Source of the DNA: Site-B1 sp963827785
GTDB lineage: Bacteria > Bacteroidota > Bacteroidia > Flavobacteriales > Flavobacteriaceae
Direction: 5' to 3'
Assembly: GCA_963827785.1 (NCBI GenBank)
Contig: CAWHCT010000019.1
Span: 62,001 to 126,000, forward strand
Length of the DNA stretch: 64,000 bases
The position numbers and the translations under genes were made by a program. The notes below the pieces were generated by a model, which was given only the letters and a program-made list of their open reading frames with translations, searched no databases and had not been told where the DNA came from. Positions within the stretch are counted from its first letter, which is position 1; every line of letters begins with the position of its first letter. Shown piece by piece: positions 56,951-64,000 of this stretch.

Positions 56951-57901
56951 CTATCCAAAAACTCTAGACACATTCTTCTCAATGCGCTCTTGAATATTTG
57001 ACACATCTGCTCTTACAAATTTTTCTCCAGTAATGTTTTCGTACAGTTCGATATATCTGTCGGAAACCGTTGCGATGTATTCATCGGTCATTTCTGGGAT
57101 TTGCTGTCCTGTTTTACCTTGAAAGCCATTTGCGATCAACCATTGGCGAACAAACTCTTTAGAGAGTTGTTTTTGTGCTTCACCTTTTTGCTGTCTTTCC
57201 TCGTAACCGTCTGCATAAAAATAACGAGAGGAATCCGGAGTATGGATCTCATCAATTAAAACAATCTTCCCATCTTTGGTTTTACCGAATTCGTATTTGG
57301 TATCTACTAAAATCAAACCTCTTTTAGCAGCAATTTCACTGCCTCTTTGAAACAGTTTGCGGGTGTAATCTTCCAAAACCAGGTAATCGGCTTCACTCAC
57401 CAAGCCTTGAGCAATGATATCTTCACGTGAAATATCTTCATCGTGTAAACCATCCTTTGCCTTGGTTGAAGGCGTAATGATTGGCTTAGGGAATTTATCG
57501 TTTACCTTCATACCTTCAGGCATTGGCACGCCACAAAGCAGTCGCTTTCCTTCTGTATATTCGCGTGCTGCATGACCCGACAAATACCCACGAATCACCA
57601 TTTCCACCTTAAAAGGTGTACACAACTCTCCCACTGCAACATTAGGATCAGGTGTTGCTGTTAACCAGTTTGGTACCAGATCTTTGGTGTCATGCATCAT
57701 TTTTGTGGCGATCTGATTCAAGATTTGTCCTTTATACGGAATACCTTTTGGCATCACCACATCGAAGGCTGACAGTCGGTCTGTTGCAACCATGACCAAT
57801 AGCTCATCGTTTATGTTATAAACTTCTCTTACTTTTCCTGTGTATTTGCTTTTTTGTCCCGGAAAATTGAAATTGGTTTTGGTGATGGTGTTATTTGCCA
57901 C
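56951..57901 (-). CDS. purC: Phosphoribosylaminoimidazole-succinocarboxamide synthase
   Basis: 316 residues, intact. Landmarks: YTGKVREVYNI (nucleotide loop), MVATDRLSAFDVVMP, EMVIRGYLSGHAAREY, VDTKYEFGKTKDGKIVLIDEIHTPDSSRY. It joins aspartate to CAIR in purine synthesis. This is the long (yeast-like) form found in Bacteroidota. Confidence 0.95.
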   Translation of the reverse strand: MANNTITKTNFNFPGQKSKYTGKVREVYNINDELLVMVATDRLSAFDVVMPKGIPYKGQILNQIATKMMHDTKDLVPNWLTATPDPNVAVGELCTPFKVEMVIRGYLSGHAAREYTEGKRLLCGVPMPEGMKVNDKFPKPIITPSTKAKDGLHDEDISREDIIAQGLVSEADYLVLEDYTRKLFQRGSEIAAKRGLILVDTKYEFGKTKDGKIVLIDEIHTPDSSRYFYADGYEERQQKGEAQKQLSKEFVRQWLIANGFQGKTGQQIPEMTDEYIATVSDRYIELYENITGEKFVRADVSNIQERIEKNVSRVFG

Positions 57902-57979
57902 TTTGTAACTTTTAATATTATTAATTTTATCTTACACCTTGTTCTCGACACGATGCTGCGCATCAAGCCAACTGAAGGC

Positions 57980-58007
57980 ACTTTTAACTTTTAACTTTTA
58001 ACTTTTA
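57980..58007. repeat. Heptamer tandem repeat (ACTTTTA)x4
   Basis: Four uninterrupted 7-base copies in the purC-phoH gap. The same heptamer recurs five times at 60261-60295. Confidence 0.85.
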
Positions 58008-58013
58008 ACTAAT

Positions 58014-58968
58014 TTACTCCCTATTCTCAATGCCTTTATAAGCCTCAATGATCTTCTTAACTAATTTATGACGAATAACATCGTTTTCATCTAGAACAAC
58101 AATTCCCACACCTTCTACTCCTTTCAGGATCAGTAAGGCTTCTTTTAGCCCGGAAATGGTTCTTCGAGGCAGATCTATTTGCCCAGGATCTCCTGTTAAC
58201 AGAAACTTGGCATTCTTGCCCATTCTGGTCAGGAACATTTTCATTTGGGCGTGCGTAGTGTTCTGTCCTTCGTCAAGAATTACAAATGCATCATCCAGGG
58301 TTCGTCCACGCATAAAAGCTAGAGGAGCTATTTGAATTGTACCATTTTCAATAAAAGTTGCCAGTTTTTCTGGCAGGAATCATATCACGTAAGGCATCGT
58401 ACAATGGCTGCATGTATGGATCTAACTTCTCTTTAAGATCTCCAGGCAGAAATCCTAAATTCTCACCAGCTTCAACAGCCGGACGCGTCAGGATAATTCG
58501 TCTTACTTCTTTATTCTTCAATGCTCTTACAGCCAATGCTACACCAGTATAGGTCTTTCCGGTTCCGGCAGGTCCAATGGCAAAAACCATGTCGTTTTTA
58601 AAGACAGTTTCTACTAACTTTCTCTGATTGGCGGTCTGTGCCTTAATAACTCTTCCATTGACACCATGAACTATCGCTTCTCCACTTTTATGACTAGTCT
58701 TATAATCATCTTTACTTTGGCTCGTCAAAACACGCTCGATGGTATTTTCATCCAATTTATTGTATTTGCCGAACTGCTCCAGCATCATGGATAACCTGCG
58801 GTCAAATTCTTCGAGCATATCTTCATCACCATAGGCCTTGATCTTATTACCTCTTGCTACTATTTTAAGTTTGGGAAAGTACTTTTTTAAAAGTTCTATA
58901 TTGGAGTTGTGGGTACCAAAGAAATCTTTTGGGGAGATTTCTTCTAATTCAATAATTATTTCGTTCAA
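58014..58968 (-). CDS. PhoH family ATPase (one frameshift)
   Basis: About 318 residues. N-terminal KH-like region, Walker A AIGPAGTGKTYTGVALA (about 132), RPAVEAGENLGFLPG, then a shift near 58362 followed by ENGTIQIAPLAFMRGRTLDDAFVILDEGQNTTHAQMKMFL (Walker B) and LTGDPGQIDLP. PhoH proteins are cytoplasmic ATPases linked to RNA metabolism and phosphate starvation. One extra base explains the break. Confidence 0.9.
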
Positions 58969-59023
58969 AAGCTAAACATTTAATTAAATTATTCTAAAAG
59001 AGTTTATTAAGTTTGCACTACAA

Positions 59024-59031
59024 CAAAGCTA
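59024..59031 (-). promoter_or_regulatory. -7 box (TAGCTTTG) of phoH
   Basis: Exact TAnnTTTG on the minus strand, 55 bases upstream of the ATG. It lies 2 bases from the plus-strand box at 59034. Confidence 0.5.
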
Positions 59032-59033
59032 CG

Positions 59034-59041
59034 TAATTTTG
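59034..59041 (+). promoter_or_regulatory. -7 box (TAATTTTG) of the SAM-hydroxide adenosyltransferase gene
   Basis: Exact TAnnTTTG with TTTG 18 bases upstream (59012-59015) as a -33 element; 37 bases before the ATG at 59079. Confidence 0.6.
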
Positions 59042-59078
59042 CGTTGTATTACATTAAAAAAATATCAACAATTTGCCA

Positions 59079-59915
59079 ATGGCAATTATAACTTTAACAA
59101 CTGATTTTGGAGAAAAAGATCACTTTTCAGGCGCTACTAAAGGTGCTATTTACAGTGAACTTGATGATGTAAAAATTGTTGATATTTCACACTCTGTAAC
59201 ACCTTTTAATGTTCCGGAAGCCGCCTATATTATTTTAAATGCCTACAGTAGTTTCCCCAAAGGCACCATCCATATCATAGGCATAGATTCTGAGATCAAT
59301 AAGGAAAATAAGCACATTGCTGTTAAGTTGGATGACCATTATTTTGTTTGCGCCAATAATGGCATTATGAGCATGATATGTGCTGAAATTGCTCCGGAAA
59401 AAATTGTCGAAATAAATATTCATGACAAAATTGAGACCAGCTTCCCTGTTTTGGATGTATTTGTCAAGGTTGCCTGTCACATAGCAAGAGGAGGAACACT
59501 AGAAGTTATTGGGAAAGTGATCGAGGAAATTAAACCCATTAAGAATATTATGCCTTTCGTTAATGACGATAAATCTCAAATAATAGGAAATATTATTTAC
59601 ATTGATAATTATGGCAATGTAGTGACGAATATAAAAAAACGGTTTTTTGAATCGGTTCAAAAAGGAAGAGCCTATGAGATATCGGCCAGAAATTATAAAT
59701 TCACCACTATTAACAATAAATACAGTGACATTGTAAACTTCGACATTGAAAAAAGCAAAAGACATGATGAAGGACAAAAACTTGTGGTTTTTAATTCATC
59801 AAATCATCTTGAAATAGCGCTTTACAAAGGTAATAGCGGTTCTGTTGGCAGTGCAGCAACTTTACTGGGATTGGGTTTTAGAGATACCATTACAGTTAAT
59901 TTCATTAAAGAATAA
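59079..59915 (+). CDS. SAM hydroxide adenosyltransferase family protein (DUF62)
   Basis: 278 residues from the ATG at 59079. N-terminal ITLTTDFGEKDHFSGATKGAI carries the conserved Asp of the family, and a late GNSGSVGSAATLLGLGFRD closes the C-terminal barrel. Characterised members split S-adenosylmethionine to adenosine and methionine with hydroxide; related enzymes use chloride or fluoride. The common hydroxide type is assumed here. Heads the run toward gldF. Confidence 0.85.
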   Translation: MAIITLTTDFGEKDHFSGATKGAIYSELDDVKIVDISHSVTPFNVPEAAYIILNAYSSFPKGTIHIIGIDSEINKENKHIAVKLDDHYFVCANNGIMSMICAEIAPEKIVEINIHDKIETSFPVLDVFVKVACHIARGGTLEVIGKVIEEIKPIKNIMPFVNDDKSQIIGNIIYIDNYGNVVTNIKKRFFESVQKGRAYEISARNYKFTTINNKYSDIVNFDIEKSKRHDEGQKLVVFNSSNHLEIALYKGNSGSVGSAATLLGLGFRDTITVNFIKE

Positions 59916-59917
59916 GG

Positions 59918-60212
59918 ATGTTTATACGAATAGTAAAAATGAGTTTTGCCGAAGACCAAGTAGATGCATTTTTAAAAAACTTCCATGAAAATAAAGAAAA
60001 AATAAGAGCTGTTGAGGGTTGTCAATTATTAGAATTATTAAGAGATAAAGATAATCCACAATCAATTTTTTACTTATAGTTACTGGAATGAAAAAGCCGA
60101 TCTGGAAAATTACAGACGATCGGACTTGTTTAAATCTGTCTGGGCAAAAACTAAAGTCTTGTTTAACGAAAAACCAGAGGCCTGGAGTGTTGATAAGGTC
60201 GTTTCACTCTGA
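59918..60212 (+). CDS. Antibiotic biosynthesis monooxygenase (ABM)-domain protein (one frameshift)
   Basis: About 98 residues once a T-run near 60070 is corrected. MFIRIVKMSFAEDQVDAFLKNF and VEGCQLLELLRDKDNP in the first frame, then YSYWNEKADLENYRRSDLFKSVW in the next. This is the small dimeric ABM alpha-beta barrel. Function in flavobacteria unknown. The start is 2 bases after the previous stop. Short-ORF searches miss it. Confidence 0.75.
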
Positions 60213-60221
60213 ATGATGATT

Positions 60222-60295
60222 GATGAATGATGAATGATGAATGATGAATGATGCTTTATAACTTTTAACTTTTAACTTTTAACTTTTAACTTTTA
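60222..60295. repeat. Two adjacent heptamer tracts, (GATGAAT)x4 and (ACTTTTA)x5, before gldF
   Basis: GATGAAT is repeated four times (60222-60249) and ACTTTTA five times (60261-60295), ending 9 bases before the gldF ATG. Confidence 0.85.
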
Positions 60296-60304
60296 ACAAA
60301 CTTA

Positions 60305-61005
60305 ATGTTCGCAATTTTAAGAAAAGAAATAAACTCATTTTTTGCGTCGCCAATAGGTTATTTGGTAATTGCCTTATTCCTTTTGTTGAACGGTTTATTT
60401 TTATGGGTCTTTAAAGGCGAATTCAATGTTCTGGATTACGGATTTGCCGATCTGTCCTCTTTCTTTTTATTGGCTCCCTGGATTCTCTTGTTCCTAATTC
60501 CTGCTGTTACTATGAGCAGTTTTGCTGAAGAGAAAAAACAAGGGACTTTAGAACTTCTTATAACCAAGCCAATCAGTCATTTTAAAATTGTACTAGGTAA
60601 ATATTTTGGAGCACTTATTTTGATCATTTTGGCTCTAATTCCAACTTTTCTGTATGTCGTACACCGTTTATCATTTTAGGTGATCCTGCAGGGAATATTG
60701 ATCTGGCAAGTGTCCTTGGTTCCTATCTTGGATTACTGTTTTTAATTTCATCATATACGGCCATTGGTGTTTTTGCTTCATCAATAACAAATAATCAAAT
60801 AGTTGCATTTATTGTTGGAGTCTTTATTTGTTTTCTGTTTTATTTTGGATTTGATGGAATTGCAGACTATTTTTCGAGTTCTCTACTTGACAAACTGGGA
60901 ATGAATTCTCATTATAAAAGTATGGGACTTGGTGTTTTGGATACAAGAGATCTGCTCTACTTTTTAAGTATTACGCTGTTATTTGTTCTATGGACCCTAA
61001 GAAAT
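60305..61005 (+). CDS. gldF: Gliding motility ABC transporter permease GldF (one frameshift)
   Basis: About 233 residues. ILRKEINSFFASPIGYLVIALFLLLNGLFLWVFKGEFN and MSSFAEEKKQGTLELLITKP are hallmark GldF segments. A shift near 60660 leads into YVYTVYHLGDPAGNIDLASVLGSYLGLLFLISSYTAIGVFASS and SHYKSMGLGVLDTRDLLYF. It is the membrane subunit of the Gld ABC transporter needed for gliding in Flavobacterium. The true stop is not visible: the frame runs on into gldG, so the end given is approximate. Confidence 0.88.
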
Positions 61006-62667
61006 ATTGATAAGAAGGGATTTAATAAAAAAGAAATTCTTCAGTTAGCAATTCTCCCAATAGGATTAATTGTAGTTAATATTTTTTCAGCTCAAATCGG
61101 TTTATATGAGCGGTTTGATCTGACCGGCGACAATCGTTATACCTTATCTGAAGCTGCATTGAATACTTTGGATGAAGTGGATTCACCAATACTAATAGAT
61201 GTATTTTTAGAAGGTGATTTTCCGTCAGAATTTAGGAGGCTTAGAGCTGAAACAAAACAAATACTTGAAGAATTTTCAGCTTCAAATAAAAACATCAAGT
61301 TCAATTTTATCAATCCGATTGCTGATGATGCTAACCGAGAACGTGTTGTTCAACAATTAACGGATCGCGGCTTGACACCTTTGCAGTTGAATGTTCAGGA
61401 AAGTGGTAAATCCTCTCAAGAATTGATTTTTCCCTGGGCTCTGGCAAGTTATAACGATCAGACCGTCAAGATACCATTGGTAAAGAACAAAATTGGTGCA
61501 TCACAACAGGAATTAGTAAACAATTCAGTCCAAAATCTTGAATATGCTTTTGCTGATGGTTTTAGCAAACTGGTAAATCCTAAAAAACGAAAAGTTGCCG
61601 TTTTAAGAGGTAATGACGAACTGAAAACAAATACATTGCTGATTTTGTTACAACTCTCAGGGACTATTATTTTATTGCACCTTTTACTCTGGATAGTGTT
61701 GCAACAAATGCTCAAGGCACTCTTGAAAATTAAAACTTACGATTTAATTATTGCAGCAAAACCAACCGAAGCTTTTTCAGAGGAAGAAAAACTAGTTTTA
61801 GACCAATACACCATGAATGGTGGAAAAAGTCTATGGCTTATTGATGCTGTAGCCATGGATAAGGATAGTTTATACAATGAATCTGGAAAAAGTTTTGCGA
61901 TAGGCAGAGATTTAAATTTAACCGATTTCTTTTTTAAATATGGTGTTCGAATCAATCCAGTTTTGGTGAATGACCTCTATTCTGCACCAATTACGTTAGC
62001 TATTGGAGAAGGAAGTCAAGCACAGTTTCAACCTGTAAAATGGCAATATTCACCTTTGGCTAAAAATGCAAGTAATCATCCTATTGTTAATAATTTGAAT
62101 TTGGTGAAATTCGATTTTGCAAATCAGATTGACACCTTAAAAAATGATATCAAAAAAACTATTTTATTGAAGAGTTCACCACTTATCAAAATTGGATGGA
62201 ACTCCAAAAGAGATCAGTTTAGAAATTGTTACCAAAGAACCAGATCCTCAAGATATAACAAAGGCAATCAGAATTTAGCTGTCTTGCTAGAAGGTGAATT
62301 TACAAGTGTTTATAATAACCGAATTAAACCTTTTAATCTATCCGAAGAAAAGAATAAAAGTATTCCAACAAAAATGATTGTTGTGGCTGATGGTGATGTA
62401 ATTAAAAATGATGTTGGAAGAACTGGACCACAGGAATTAGGATTTGATAGATGGACAGGACAAACCTTTGGCAACAAAGAATTCCTATTAAATGCAGTCA
62501 ATTATTTGTTGGATGATAACGGACTTATAAACATTCGATCCAAAGAAATTGCCATTGCATTTCTGGATCAGCAAAAGATAGCAGATCAAAAAACGAAGTG
62601 GCAAGTTATAAATATTGCAATTCCATTGGTGTTACTGGCAATTTTTGGTTTTGTGTTTAATTACTAA
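61006..62667 (+). CDS. gldG: Gliding motility ABC transporter substrate-binding-like subunit GldG (compensating frameshifts)
   Basis: About 553 residues. RFDLTGDNRYTLSEAALNTL, VDVFLEGDFPSEFRRL, INPIADDANRERV, AKPTEAFSEEEKLVLDQYTMNGGKSLWLIDAVA, a DLYSAPITL segment and the C-terminal FLDQQKIADQKTKW plus membrane helix match GldG closely. Two stretches (about 61626-61728 and 62195-62265) read in the wrong frame although the ORF stays open. No ATG is available: codon ATT at 61006 (then DKKGFNKKEILQL) is the likeliest site of a miscalled ATG. Both ends are membrane anchored; the large domain is periplasmic. Confidence 0.88.
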   Translation: MDKKGFNKKEILQLAILPIGLIVVNIFSAQIGLYERFDLTGDNRYTLSEAALNTLDEVDSPILIDVFLEGDFPSEFRRLRAETKQILEEFSASNKNIKFNFINPIADDANRERVVQQLTDRGLTPLQLNVQESGKSSQELIFPWALASYNDQTVKIPLVKNKIGASQQELVNNSVQNLEYAFADGFSKLVNPKKRKVAVLRGNDELKTNTLLILLQLSGTIILLHLLLWIVLQQMLKALLKIKTYDLIIAAKPTEAFSEEEKLVLDQYTMNGGKSLWLIDAVAMDKDSLYNESGKSFAIGRDLNLTDFFFKYGVRINPVLVNDLYSAPITLAIGEGSQAQFQPVKWQYSPLAKNASNHPIVNNLNLVKFDFANQIDTLKNDIKKTILLKSSPLIKIGWNSKRDQFRNCYQRTRSSRYNKGNQNLAVLLEGEFTSVYNNRIKPFNLSEEKNKSIPTKMIVVADGDVIKNDVGRTGPQELGFDRWTGQTFGNKEFLLNAVNYLLDDNGLINIRSKEIAIAFLDQQKIADQKTKWQVINIAIPLVLLAIFGFVFNY

Positions 62668-62729
62668 GAAGAAAAAAATATACCTAATGGTTGTTAATAA
62701 GTTTGTTTCTTAAAAAGCATCTATTAAGA

Positions 62730-62737
62730 TATATTTG
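62730..62737 (+). promoter_or_regulatory. -7 box (TATATTTG) of dnaN
   Basis: Exact TAnnTTTG with TTTG at 62702-62705 as a likely -33 element; 38 bases before the ATG. Confidence 0.55.
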
Positions 62738-62775
62738 TAAATAGAATTAATTCAACCGCAAAATAATATAGATTC

Positions 62776-63891
62776 ATGAAGTTTATTGTTTCAAGTACAT
62801 ATTTATTAAAGCAATTACAGGTTTTAGGTGGCGTTATTAACAACTCGAATACCTTACCAATTTTAGATAATTTTTTATTCGAGCTCAACAAATCTTATTT
62901 AACGGTTTCTGCATCAGATTTAGAAACTACCATGTCTTCTACTATTAATGTTGAAAGTGAAAGCGAAGGAAGTGTTGCAATACCTGCTCGATTGTTATTA
63001 GATACTTTAAAAACCTTTCCAGAGCAACCTTTGACTTTTGTTGTTGAAGATAACAATACTGTTGAAATAAGTTCTAATCATGGTAAATATGCTTTGGCTT
63101 ATGCCAATGGTGATGAGTTTCCAAAAGCGGTGAATTAGACGATCCAAGTTCAACACTAATAAATGGTGATGTTTTAGCAACTGCTATAAGCAAAACAATT
63201 TTTGCTGCTGGAAACGACGATTTACGTCCAGTTATGAGTGGTGTGTTTTTTCAGTTTTCAACAGAAGGCTTAACCTTTGTTGCAACAGATGCTCATAAAT
63301 TCGTTAAATATACTCGTGAAGATGTAAAAGCAAATCAATCGGCTGAATTCATTATGCCTAAAAAACCTTGAAATTTTTAAAAGGAATTTTAGCAGGAAGT
63401 GAAGTGATGTAACGATTGATTATAATGATTCTAATGCAAAATTTACATTTGACAATACGATACTAATTTGTCGATTAATTGATGGAAAATATCCTAATTA
63501 CGAAGCTGTAATACCTAAAGAAAATCCGAATAAATTACTGATAGACAGAACACAATTCTTAAATTCTGTTCGTCGTGTTAGTATTTTCTCTAACAAAACA
63601 ACGCATCAAATTCGATTAAAAGTTGCTGGAGCAGAATTGAATATTTCTGCTGAAGATATCGATTACAGCAACAAAGCAGAAGAACGTTTAACTTGTGATT
63701 ATCAAGGTGATGATATGCAAATTGGTTTCAACTCACGTTTTTTAACTGAAATGATCTAGAACTTAACTTCTGATGAAGTACAGCTTGAAATGAGTTTACC
63801 AAACAGAGCTGGAATTTTAACTCCAACTGATGGTTTAGATGAAGGTGAACATATTACTATGCTTGTAATGCCAGTGATGTTGAATAACTAA
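62776..63891 (+). CDS. dnaN: DNA polymerase III beta sliding clamp (several frameshifts and one stop)
   Basis: 1116 bases, matching the usual about 372 residues. MKFIVSSTYLLKQLQVLGGVI, SASDLETTMSS, then after a shift near 63132 DLRPVMSGVFFQF and TDAHKFVKYTRE. Breaks lie near 63370 and 63405, followed by CRLIDGKYPNYEAVIP, RVSIFSNKTTHQIRLK and DYQGDDMQIGFNSRFL. A TAG replaces a codon at 63757-63759 (EMI-stop-NLTSDEV). It ends with LVMPVMLNN. The clamp is essential, so these defects are almost surely sequence errors. Confidence 0.92.
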
Positions 63892-63939
63892 AATTTGGCA
63901 CTTGCTATTAGTCAAGTTTCAAACAATAATAATGGATAA

Positions 63940-63970
63940 AAACACAACTAAATTTAGTTGTGGTTTTTTT
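63940..63970 (+). terminator. Rho-independent terminator after dnaN
   Basis: Stem ACACAACTAAA / TTTAGTTGTG with no extra loop bases beyond the AAATTT centre, then GTTTTTTT. It lies 50 bases after the dnaN stop. Confidence 0.85.
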
Positions 63971-64000
63971 ATGTTAAACTCTGGGATTTTCTTAGGATAA

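Noticed and set aside
62776..63891. dnaN as a pseudogene with another functional copy elsewhere
   Set aside because: The gene has its promoter, terminator, conserved gldG-dnaN order and near-complete family sequence. Sequence error is the simpler explanation.

Overview
The window looks like the chromosome of a marine-type member of the Flavobacteriaceae (Bacteroidota). It is AT-rich. Upstream regions carry the Bacteroidota sigma-factor box TAnnTTTG, and Shine-Dalgarno sites are weak. Gene families are typical of the group: gldF/gldG for gliding motility, many small lipoproteins with an LxxC lipobox, DUF2752, DUF4294, DUF5362, DUF6048, DUF6452, DUF6768, and a YdeI-CDGSH protein. I see no tRNA, rRNA, CRISPR array, prophage or insertion sequence. 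No stretch over about 300 bases lacks a gene.

Layout. 0-10.3 kb: start of a cysteine desulfurase, an Smr-domain protein, small membrane proteins, ornithine aminotransferase, a cytochrome c lipoprotein, RlmD with two envelope proteins, a DinB-fold protein, a DUF4136 lipoprotein and a broken alpha-carbonic anhydrase. 10.3-25.2 kb: a Crp/Fnr regulator, a YhhN-type membrane protein, a DEAD-box helicase, methyltransferases, a ZIP transporter, PEP carboxylase, a hemolysin-III-type protein, an M42 peptidase, a Nudix hydrolase and a PrsW-type protease. 25.3-28.9 kb: a three-gene biotin-dependent acyl-CoA carboxylase operon. 29-37 kb: an unusual envelope locus with two class-A-beta-lactamase-fold serine hydrolases, an ATP/ADP-translocase-like transporter with HEAT repeats, and an exported dikinase-like protein whose domain order resembles glucan water dikinases. 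37-45 kb: a proline-iminopeptidase-like lipoprotein, a Bcr/CflA efflux protein, a sugar kinase and the leuCDAB operon. 45-55.6 kb: an ABC exporter, AMP-forming acetyl-CoA synthetase, then ADP-forming acyl-CoA synthetase, an aminotransferase and IorBA. Together the last four genes could run amino-acid to 2-oxoacid to acyl-CoA to acid plus ATP, as known in Pyrococcus and Thermococcus. 55.8-64 kb: a leucine-rich-repeat lipoprotein, purC, phoH, a SAM-hydroxide adenosyltransferase-like gene, an ABM-domain protein, gldF, gldG and dnaN.

Sequence quality decides how to read this window. About twenty genes carry single-base frameshifts or isolated stops, including the essential dnaN and several leu genes, and gldG holds two pairs of compensating indels. 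In each case the continuation in another frame matches the family. I therefore treat nearly all of them as consensus errors, merge the pieces into single genes, and give the breakpoints. Errors cluster (9.4-10.3, 32.9-35, 37.4, 41-44.5, 60-64 kb), while 10.7-18.7 and 22-31.8 kb are almost clean.

The two places most worth following up are the exported dikinase/serine-hydrolase/nucleotide-translocase locus (29.1-37.1 kb) and the Acd-aminotransferase-IorBA cluster (49.8-55.6 kb).
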